Assembly: GCA_964592115.1 (NCBI GenBank)
Contig: CAZQCP010000002.1
Span: 20,237-84,236, forward strand
Direction: 5' to 3'
Source of the DNA: Sva-07 sp964592115
GTDB lineage: Bacteria > Actinomycetota > Acidimicrobiia > Acidimicrobiales > Ilumatobacteraceae
DNA: 64,000 nt
The first letter of the stretch is position 1, and each line of letters opens with the position of its first letter. Under the pieces are notes generated by a model. That model had not been told where the DNA came from. It searched no databases and saw only the letters and a program-made list of their open reading frames with translations. The translations under genes were made by a program, and so were the position numbers. Below, in pieces: positions 58,625 through 64,000 of this stretch.

Positions 58625-59308
58625 TCAGCTGAGGCCGCCGGTGGCGATGATGGTGCCGTCGGAGGACAGTGCGTCGACTCGTTCGAACTGGTCGTCGTTG
58701 TTGAAGGGGAGTTCGACGAGTGCGACGAAGTAGCCGTCGGCGGCGACCGGCGCCTGAAGGGTTCCCGTGCTCATGACGATCTGGACGCTGGCGGTTCCGG
58801 CGGGTGCTTGGCCGTAGAACCAGAAGAGACCGGTGGCGTCGGGGAGGGTGTCGATGAGGTAGTTCGCCCACGGGAGCGTGGGGTGTGCTTGCTGGCGTGT
58901 CTGTTCTGAGGAGCATCCTCCGCCTCCGCCCGTGCTGTTGCGCTCGAAGAGGAAGTCGCCGTGTCCTGCGGGGCTGTCGACGATCCAGTAGTCGACGATA
59001 CGGCTATTGGTCTCGGTGGTTGCGACCATGCGGGCGGTCTCGGCGTCGAGGTCACAGGTCGCGATCTGTTCGATGGTCTGTGCCTGATCATCGTTGAGCC
59101 GGTCCTGAACGACGGCGTAGGCAGCGCCGGCTCCTGCGGTGACTCCGAGGGCTGTGACGGTGGCGATCACGATCCGTCGCTTGCGGTTGGGGCGGTCGTT
59201 GAGGTTGGCGCGTTGGAGGATGCTGGCGATTGCGTCGTCGGACACGGTCGTCGTGTTGGCGGCGTCGGTGAGGGCGTTGGCGAGGTGGGTGTCGAGGTCA
59301 GTGTTCAT
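58625..59308 (-). CDS. Membrane protein partner of ECF sigma factor, probable anti-sigma
   Basis: Predicted 227 aa. About 45 cytoplasmic residues (MNTDLDTHLANALTDAANTTTVSDDAIASILQRANLNDRPNRKRR) precede one membrane helix (IVIATVTALGVTAGAGAAYAVV) and an extracytoplasmic domain with two Cys (ATCDLD and GGCSSEQ). Its start overlaps the sigma-factor stop by 11 bp. That topology and coupling are typical of anti-sigma or sigma-associated membrane proteins, but no zinc-binding anti-sigma (ZAS) motif is present. Confidence 0.7.
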   Translation of the reverse strand: MNTDLDTHLANALTDAANTTTVSDDAIASILQRANLNDRPNRKRRIVIATVTALGVTAGAGAAYAVVQDRLNDDQAQTIEQIATCDLDAETARMVATTETNSRIVDYWIVDSPAGHGDFLFERNSTGGGGGCSSEQTRQQAHPTLPWANYLIDTLPDATGLFWFYGQAPAGTASVQIVMSTGTLQAPVAADGYFVALVELPFNNDDQFERVDALSSDGTIIATGGLS

Positions 59309-59807
59309 CGGTGAGTTCCTTGGCGAGTTGGGTGCGGGCGCGGGACAACAGGGACTTGACGGTGCCGGGTCGGCAGGCGAGGGCGTGGGCGATGTCGGCT
59401 TCGGACCAGTCAGCGAGGAATCGCAGCACGATCGCTGCGCGTTGGCGGGCGGGGAGCCGGCTGATGGCGTCGATCACCGTGATGGTGTCGGGATCGGTCC
59501 ATGTGGCTGGTTCGGGTGGATGGCGTTCGTGGTAGCGGCGCTCGGTGATACGACGTCGGACCCATGAGGTGCAGCGGCTTAGGACCGCCCGGTGCAGGTA
59601 GGCGTCAGGGTTGTTCAGGGTCTCGAAGCGCCGGTAGAGGTCAGCGAACGCGTCTTGCACGAGTTCTTCCGCGAGCGTGTTGGAGCCGGTGGTGAGCCGG
59701 GCGACCTGGACCATCGGCCGGTAGCGATCGTTGTAGACGTCGATGAAGGTTCGCCGCTGCTCCACCCGGTCGGGAGGAGGATGGGTCGTCGGTTCGATCG
59801 CGGTCAT
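59298..59807 (-). CDS. ECF-type RNA polymerase sigma factor (SigE-like family)
   Basis: Predicted 169 aa from ATG 59807; an upstream in-frame ATG at 59861 would add an unlikely extension. Region 2 is RTFIDVYNDRYRPMVQVARLTTGSNTLAEELVQDAFADLYRRFETLNNPDAYLHRAV. Region 4 is ISRLPARQRAAIVLRFLADWSEADIAHALACRPGTVKSLLSRARTQLAKEL. It would direct transcription in response to a signal relayed by the co-encoded membrane protein. The recombinase module starts about 70 bp upstream in the same orientation. Confidence 0.92.
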   Translation of the reverse strand: MTAIEPTTHPPPDRVEQRRTFIDVYNDRYRPMVQVARLTTGSNTLAEELVQDAFADLYRRFETLNNPDAYLHRAVLSRCTSWVRRRITERRYHERHPPEPATWTDPDTITVIDAISRLPARQRAAIVLRFLADWSEADIAHALACRPGTVKSLLSRARTQLAKELTDEH

Positions 59808-59875
59808 GTCTGGTCTGGCGTGCGAGACCCCGGTTTGGTTCCGTCCGGCGGCGCGAGCCATGCGCAGTGACACCG

Positions 59876-61309
59876 TCAGCTCGGAGGGCGAAGCGTCGGG
59901 TAGGTCTGCCAGGGGACGCCGAGCGCGGTGGCTCGTTCGGCGAGGAAGTTGGGGTTGTAGCCGATCAGTGCGGCGAGCACAGGGCTGGGGATCTGGACGG
60001 CGAGGTCGTGGAAGGCGGCGACGCGGGCGTCGCGGGTGACACCGATGCGGTTCAGTCGCTCGATGAGTGTCTTGGCCGCGACAGGTCGGCTCGGGTGCTT
60101 GCCGGGGAACAGCCACTCGGTGCGCCCGTCGCCATGATGGTTGTCGATGAGGCGCTGGACGAGGCCGGCGGTGTCGCTGTCAAGCTCGAGGAGGGTGCCG
60201 TGGATCAGCACGCTCGAAGGCTCTGCCGCGAGGTCGATGTCTTCGACGCGGATGTGGCAGAGGCGGCTGACGGGTTGGGCGTAGACGGCGACGAGGAGCC
60301 CGGCGACCCGGTCGCCGAGGCGGACTGCGTCGTCGGTGAGCAGCCTTCTGATCAGCGCGACTCGATTGGTGCGGGGCATGCCGGTGGGTGTGGCGGGCTT
60401 GAAGTTCGGGAAACGGAGTTGGCGGTTGCAGAGCCGGCTGTCACGGGCCCACACGAGGAAGCTGAGGGATTGTCTGCGCGTGGTCGGGCCGGCGGCGAAC
60501 CATTCATCGATGTCGGACTGCTGGCAGCGCTCGAGGGTGCTGCCGCGGCTGGTGAGCCAGTCGAGGAACCGGGCGGCGACGCGGGTCTGCAATCGGGCGC
60601 CGCGAGTGGAGAATGGGCGCAGCGTGCCCAGGCTGATCATGCGGACGAGCCGGCGGCGGTGGTGCCAGGAGATGTAGGTGGCGAGTGTGCTGCGGTCGGT
60701 GTCGCTGTCGATGCCCGCGAGGAAGCTGGTGGTCCAGCGGTCGAACGCGGCGAGGTCGTGGTCGATAACGGGGAGCAGGCCGCCCGCGATCAGGAGTTTG
60801 CGGAGGTGCTCGACGTTCTCAACGGCGGCGAGCTCGTCGAGGGTGGCGTGGGTGAGGGGTTTGGCGCCGGTGGCGATCGCCTGCAGCAGCGCGATGCGTT
60901 CGGGTTTGGTGCTCAGCCATTGGCGCACCAGACGTGGGTTGTGCGACACCAGCACGTCGATGAGTGTCTCGGCGGGTCGGTCGGGCTCACCGTCAGGACA
61001 GAGCGCATCGAGGAGGCGTCGGCGGGTGTCGCATTGCACGCAGATTCGCGTATTGAGCATCGCCTGGTCGCCGGCGCCACAGGTCGCGCAGCCGAACTCG
61101 TCGATGCCAGCGCACGGCGCGCACACGCCGTCGCCGTCGCCAGTGTGATCGGGCAGGACCCGACGCTGCGCACACAGCGCGCACTGGCCGACCGTGGCAA
61201 GCGCGCGCCGGTAACACGAGGGGCACACGGCGCCGCCAGGCAACGACCGGCCGATGGAGCGAACCTGCGTGCACCTGGAGCACTCGCCCGGTCGTGCCCG
61301 GCGGGTCAT
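59876..61309 (-). CDS. Zinc-ribbon protein with degenerate tyrosine-recombinase C-terminal domain
   Basis: Predicted 477 aa. The first 95 residues hold four Cys pairs (CSRCTQVRS, CPSCYRR, CALCAQRR and CAPCAG, then CATCGAG and CVQC), consistent with two or three zinc ribbons. A long helical middle follows. From about 330 it resembles a tyrosine recombinase (LGDRVAGLLVAVYAQPVSRLCHIRVEDIDL keeps the first Arg). The HxxR box and the nucleophile region (RVAAFHDLAVQIPSPVLAALIGYNPNFLAERATALGVPWQTYP) lack the canonical second Arg. It is probably an accessory DNA-binding partner of the intact integrase upstream, to which it is coupled through the XRE gene. Confidence 0.68.
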   Translation of the reverse strand: MTRRARPGECSRCTQVRSIGRSLPGGAVCPSCYRRALATVGQCALCAQRRVLPDHTGDGDGVCAPCAGIDEFGCATCGAGDQAMLNTRICVQCDTRRRLLDALCPDGEPDRPAETLIDVLVSHNPRLVRQWLSTKPERIALLQAIATGAKPLTHATLDELAAVENVEHLRKLLIAGGLLPVIDHDLAAFDRWTTSFLAGIDSDTDRSTLATYISWHHRRRLVRMISLGTLRPFSTRGARLQTRVAARFLDWLTSRGSTLERCQQSDIDEWFAAGPTTRRQSLSFLVWARDSRLCNRQLRFPNFKPATPTGMPRTNRVALIRRLLTDDAVRLGDRVAGLLVAVYAQPVSRLCHIRVEDIDLAAEPSSVLIHGTLLELDSDTAGLVQRLIDNHHGDGRTEWLFPGKHPSRPVAAKTLIERLNRIGVTRDARVAAFHDLAVQIPSPVLAALIGYNPNFLAERATALGVPWQTYPTLRPPS

Positions 61310-61650
61310 GTCTGGCCGGGGTCGATGCGCGCCCGGCGAGGAGGCCGCAGGCGGCGCAGCTCGGTGACATCAGCGAGGTCGGCACCCACGGCACGCTGGC
61401 CGGTCAACGCCTCGACGACGCGCGGGACGATCAAGTCGCCGGGGCCGCAGTCCAAGATGTCGCACAGCGCGGCGAGCACGACGAGTGACAGCCGTTCGGG
61501 CGTGTGGGTGACGAGCCGATAGATCTGTGCCGCCGACAGCTCGATCCCGCGTTCGGCGAGCAGTGGTGCGAGCTCGGTCGTCTTCCACATGCCTCGCTCG
61601 GCCATCCGCTCCCGCAGCAGCCAGTCGTAGCCCACCTTCTTCGTGGTCAC
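61306..61650 (-). CDS. XRE/Cro-type HTH protein
   Basis: Predicted 114 aa. The opening KVGYDWLLRERMAERGMWKTTELAPLLAERGIELSAAQIYRLVTHTPERLSLVVLAALCDILDCGPGDLIVP is a compact XRE-like helix-turn-helix of the YozG/HTH_26 type. The tail is Arg-rich. Its start overlaps the integrase stop and its stop overlaps the zinc-ribbon gene, each by 4 bases, so the three are made together. It may control the operon or act as a directionality factor. Confidence 0.82.
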   Translation of the reverse strand: MTTKKVGYDWLLRERMAERGMWKTTELAPLLAERGIELSAAQIYRLVTHTPERLSLVVLAALCDILDCGPGDLIVPRVVEALTGQRAVGADLADVTELRRLRPPRRARIDPGQT

Positions 61651-62753
61651 GGTCGGCCTGCCTTCGCGTCGAGGAGGACCTTGTCGAGCGCAGCGCGCAG
61701 GACCCTGGTCTTGTAGTCCGACGCCACCGATGTGTAGATCGACGTGGTTGAGGCGTGCTCGTGGCCGACCTGTTGTTGCACGAACAACTGGTCATAGCCG
61801 TCCTCGATCAAGTGCGTCACATACGAGTGACGCAGGCAGTGCGGCCCCATTCCCTCCGGCAGCCCCGCGTGCTCCCGGGCACGAGCGAACACGGCGTTGA
61901 ACCGCGTGTCGCTGATCCGCTCGCCCAGCTCCGAGGGCCACAACGCCGAGCTATCGCGCCGGCACAGCGGCCACACCTCGCTCACCCACTCCTCGAGGAC
62001 CTCGACCGACCATGGCATCACGGTGAGCACCCCGCGGGGCTTGGGCGGGCTGCCCGGCCTCGCTCTGCCGAAGCGCACATTGCACACCCCGAACTCGCCG
62101 AACTCTGCAGCCCGCGGGTTGCGAGCGAAGTCGTGCACCTCCAACCGGACCACCTCCCGGCGGCGTAACCCGAAAGCGTACGTCGTCTTCAACAACGCCG
62201 CGTCCCGATACGCGGCGGCGAGACCCTTGCGGCCCGACCGGCGCGCAATCTCTACGAGGTCATCCGCCGCGTCGAACAGGCGCTGCAACTCGGCGCGGGT
62301 GAACCCCCGCCGGGTCGGTCGGTGCTCACCGTCGGCCCGATGCGCCGCGGTGTTCCAGGCATGGCAGATCTGCACCGGATGCGACCCGAACCGCAACTCG
62401 CACTCCCGCTCCCAGCCATACACCGGGTCGCACACGTAGCGAAGGAACATCCGGATCGTCTGCTGATAGACCCGCACCGTCGAGTGCGCCAGGCCGTGCA
62501 CCGAACGGAGGTCGCTCGTCCACTCCTCCAGATGTGACGGCATCCACGACCACGGATACTCGCCGTTGTGTCCCTGGAACCGGCGCACCACGGCACGCGT
62601 TCCGCTGATCGTCGCCGGCGCCAGCTGCCGGCTCGCCTGCTGACGCCCCCATCCTTCCAACATGGCGTCGAACACCTGAGCGTCGGGTCGCAACAGCGAT
62701 GTACCGGACACCACCGCCAGATGCGCCGCGCCGACAATGTCGAACTGTTTCAC
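61647..62753 (-). CDS. Tyrosine recombinase/integrase
   Basis: Predicted 368 aa. The N-terminal SAM-like core-binding domain (about 30-130: LAPATISGTRAVVRRFQGHNGEYPWSWMPSHLEEWTSDLRSVHGLAHSTVRVYQQTIRMFLRYV) precedes a complete catalytic domain: Arg in YAFGLRRREVVRLEV, HCLRHSYVTHLIEDG (HxxR), GHEHASTTSIYTSV (His and Tyr nucleophile). It is the first gene of a three-gene module that moves or invades DNA. Attachment sites were not established. Confidence 0.93.
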   Translation of the reverse strand: MKQFDIVGAAHLAVVSGTSLLRPDAQVFDAMLEGWGRQQASRQLAPATISGTRAVVRRFQGHNGEYPWSWMPSHLEEWTSDLRSVHGLAHSTVRVYQQTIRMFLRYVCDPVYGWERECELRFGSHPVQICHAWNTAAHRADGEHRPTRRGFTRAELQRLFDAADDLVEIARRSGRKGLAAAYRDAALLKTTYAFGLRRREVVRLEVHDFARNPRAAEFGEFGVCNVRFGRARPGSPPKPRGVLTVMPWSVEVLEEWVSEVWPLCRRDSSALWPSELGERISDTRFNAVFARAREHAGLPEGMGPHCLRHSYVTHLIEDGYDQLFVQQQVGHEHASTTSIYTSVASDYKTRVLRAALDKVLLDAKAGRP

Positions 62754-62791
62754 GCCACCCGCACCGCCCTCCGAGCCCTGTCGTCAATCCC

Positions 62792-62819
62792 ACGATTCTT
62801 GCATCAGATAAGGGATGCC
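62792..62819. repeat. Direct repeat, left copy (ACGATTCTT...GGG...GCC)
   Basis: The 28 bases starting ACGATTCTTGCATCAGA match 63766-63794 (ACGATTCTTCAACTCAGA...) with a few substitutions and gaps. The copies are in the same orientation and 974 bp apart, this one 39 bp upstream of the integrase start. They could be ends or binding sites of the recombinase module. Confidence 0.45.
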
Positions 62820-63026
62820 AACCAAGCCCAGCAGCAACGGATCAGACAAGAAGGTAACCCGAGCATCCGCGCAAGCCGACTCTGCCCACGCGATCAGCAC
62901 GCCCACCAGGTCGAGAACCCCAACGCCCGGGAACTTGCATCTGCTGCAATACGGGAGACTCCACAGATAATCACCGGGACGGTGTGCACGATTCGCAGGC
63001 GTCGCCGGGCCGCCCGGCGTGGGACG

Positions 63027-63545
63027 ATGGGCGGCGTGCGCAGCAGCGGTGGTTGGTTCGAATACGGGCCCGGCCCGGTCCGTCTGCGGCGCTCGTCTGC
63101 CTTCTCGATCTTGCGCGAGGTCCGCGGCGGCCCGTTCCGGATGATGGAGCTGAACGTCGTTGGATGGTCGGCGCTCCTGGCTCCGCCGGCCGTGGTCGGC
63201 GGCGTGGTGGCGCTCGCTCTCGGCCGTCCGGTCGCTGTCGGCGCGCTGGGAGGTGCTGGGGCTGCGTTGGTGGTGGCTGTGGCCTGGGACCGGTGGCGCT
63301 GGTGGAACAGCGTGGTGTCGGTATCGAGCGATCTCGGCCTCGACGAACTGCGAACGGTCGCCGACCGTCTCCGTGCGGAGGGCGTCGACGTCACCGTCGA
63401 TGCCATCGATCGTGGCCTGATCGTGCAGTCAGACTCGGACGACGAGGACGTCGAGCACTGGCAGCTCACTACACGTCAGCGCTGGCTGAACCGCGTGCTC
63501 GCCGCCCTCGACGACGCATCGGCGGCTCGCCCTCCCGACCCATAA
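63027..63545 (+). CDS. Hypothetical membrane protein with two helices
   Basis: Predicted 172 aa. ATG 63027 is chosen since upstream frame sequence is Arg-rich and non-coding in look. A basic N-terminus is followed by two membrane helices (about 46-88: VGWSALLAPPAVVGGVVALALG and VGALGGAGAALVVAVAW), then a cytoplasmic alpha/beta tail (SSDLGLDELRTVADRLRAEGVDVTVDAIDRGLIVQSDSDDEDVEHWQLTTRQRWLNRVLAAL). No family recognised. It is enclosed by the imperfect direct repeats at 62792 and 63766. Confidence 0.6.
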   Translation: MGGVRSSGGWFEYGPGPVRLRRSSAFSILREVRGGPFRMMELNVVGWSALLAPPAVVGGVVALALGRPVAVGALGGAGAALVVAVAWDRWRWWNSVVSVSSDLGLDELRTVADRLRAEGVDVTVDAIDRGLIVQSDSDDEDVEHWQLTTRQRWLNRVLAALDDASAARPPDP

Positions 63546-63717
63546 GCATGTCGGCAGAAATCGGGAGCAAGTCCGGGAGTTCCATCGGGAGCAACTACGG
63601 GACGTGGGTGTGCTTCCGGCGGCAAGCCGAAGGGGTGGTCGTGGGCTGTGTGCCCTGGTGGCGCCAGTGCTTGTCCGCTCTCTTGGCGGGGTCGATTGCG
63701 TCTGCCGGGACACGGGT

Positions 63718-63786
63718 GGACGATCTTGTAGTTACGTGCGGGACGATCATGCAAGTAAAGGCGGGACGATTCTTCAACTCAGACTA
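63718..63786. repeat. Three 23-bp iterons beginning GGACGAT
   Basis: GGACGAT occurs at 63718, 63741 and 63764, an exact 23-bp period. The sequence after it is partly conserved (CTTGTAGTTACGTGCG, CATGCAAGTAAAGGCG, TCTTCAACTCAGACTA). The last unit ends 11 bp before the GTG of the following ATPase gene. Iterated sites of this kind usually bind a regulator, replication protein or recombinase. Confidence 0.6.
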
Positions 63787-63797
63787 GGGTGGCCGGC

Positions 63798-64000
63798 GTG
63801 ATCCCCACGATCGAGCACGTGCAGCGGTGGGCAGAACCGTTCGTCGACGACCTGCTCGACGAGGAGCCGGCGATCCTGCTCGAAGGCCCGCGCGGCTCCG
63901 GTAAGTCCACGTTGCTGCGCTCCATCGCCAAGCGACGTGGCGCTCTCGTCCTCGATCTCGACGACGACAGCGTGCTCCAGCTCGTTCGGGAGGATGTCGG
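63798..64000 (+). CDS. AAA+ ATPase of the DUF4143/AAA_14 type, N-terminal part (cut by window edge)
   Basis: GTG 63798 opens VIPTIEHVQRWAEPFVDDLL, then DEEPAILLEGPRGSGKSTLL, then RSIAKRRGALVLDLDDDSVL, running open to the right edge. Walker A GPRGSGKST followed by a short helix and LVLDLDDD is the pattern of AAA_14 ATPases that usually carry a C-terminal DUF4143 domain. These are often found with toxin-antitoxin or mobile regions, with no firm function. The start touches the iteron array. Confidence 0.75.
   Translation, partial: MIPTIEHVQRWAEPFVDDLLDEEPAILLEGPRGSGKSTLLRSIAKRRGALVLDLDDDSVLQLVREDV

Overview
The window is a GC-rich, densely packed bacterial chromosome segment. GTG starts are common, 4-base ATGA/GTGA gene overlaps are frequent, and intergenic gaps are short. 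The gene set (acyl-CoA dehydrogenases, a FurA-KatG pair, PPOX/F420-type flavoproteins, an alditol oxidase, an ECF sigma factor with a membrane partner, a WYL regulator) points to an actinobacterium, most plausibly an Acidimicrobiia (Ilumatobacter-like) lineage. That placement is inference from gene content and composition; no rRNA or tRNA gene was recognised. A run of exactly 100 Ns (570-669) shows this is a scaffold with an unresolved gap, and the gap lies inside a repeated palindromic element.

Layout. 1-2757: end of an acyl-CoA dehydrogenase gene, then a repeat cluster with the gap, a crotonase-fold gene, a VOC gene and an acetyltransferase. 2813-8231: an IclR regulator, an MmgE/PrpD protein and a type-B carboxylesterase on the minus strand, divergent from a second carboxylesterase. 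8334-13911: a polytopic glycosyltransferase-like protein, katG-furA with a FurA-type operator, and an amidohydrolase. 13987-18590: acetyltransferase, ChbG/YdjC deacetylase, class-C serine hydrolase, TetR, lipoprotein; one palindrome is shared by two of these promoters. 18677-27265: acyl-CoA dehydrogenase and divergent TetR, methionine aminopeptidase, dienelactone hydrolase, class-III aminotransferase, a diadenylate-cyclase-domain protein, a PhyH dioxygenase and a WYL regulator. 27377-40884: a 41-aa small gene, a serine hydrolase, a P-loop kinase, a three-gene oxidative pentose operon (FAH-fold enzyme, YjhG-type xylonate dehydratase, alditol oxidase), and a LacI-controlled sugar ABC importer with a GH3 glycosidase. 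41055-50605: a diiron protein, folP, a ferritin-like protein, a drug-type ABC exporter, small flavoprotein and START-fold genes, a ferredoxin reductase, a broken arsC, a SufR-like Fe-S regulator, a patatin, folE and a broken glycosyltransferase gene. 50658-57084: SelO, an FAH-family enzyme, a CMD-family protein, a META-domain lipoprotein, purine nucleoside phosphorylase, a methyltransferase, a PPOX protein and a cupin. 57394-64000: an accessory region with sparser coding, an orphan tail-anchored protein, an ECF sigma/membrane-protein pair, a translationally coupled integrase / XRE / zinc-ribbon-recombinase module, and the start of an AAA ATPase gene preceded by three 23-bp iterons.

How genes work together. 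The clearest metabolic unit lies at 29.8-40.9 kb: glycoside or xyloside uptake (ABC importer), hydrolysis (GH3), polyol/aldose oxidation (AldO-like), aldonate dehydration (YjhG-like) and processing of the 2-keto-3-deoxy product (FAH fold), resembling a Weimberg-type oxidative pentose route under a LacI repressor. The clearest regulatory signals are palindromes that recur at promoters: GTNACA-AAG-TGTNAC at 13.9 and 15.5 kb, TTCTAAA-type palindromes at 46.3 and 48.8 kb, and GAAATCGTTTAC/GAGAACGTTTAC near the LacI gene. The most unusual structural feature is a set of dispersed intergenic palindromes: a 102-bp element with 31-bp arms, a 57-bp near-perfect palindrome, and shorter hairpins often with about 21-nt loops. 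They occur between convergent, tandem and divergent genes alike, so they are not simply terminators.
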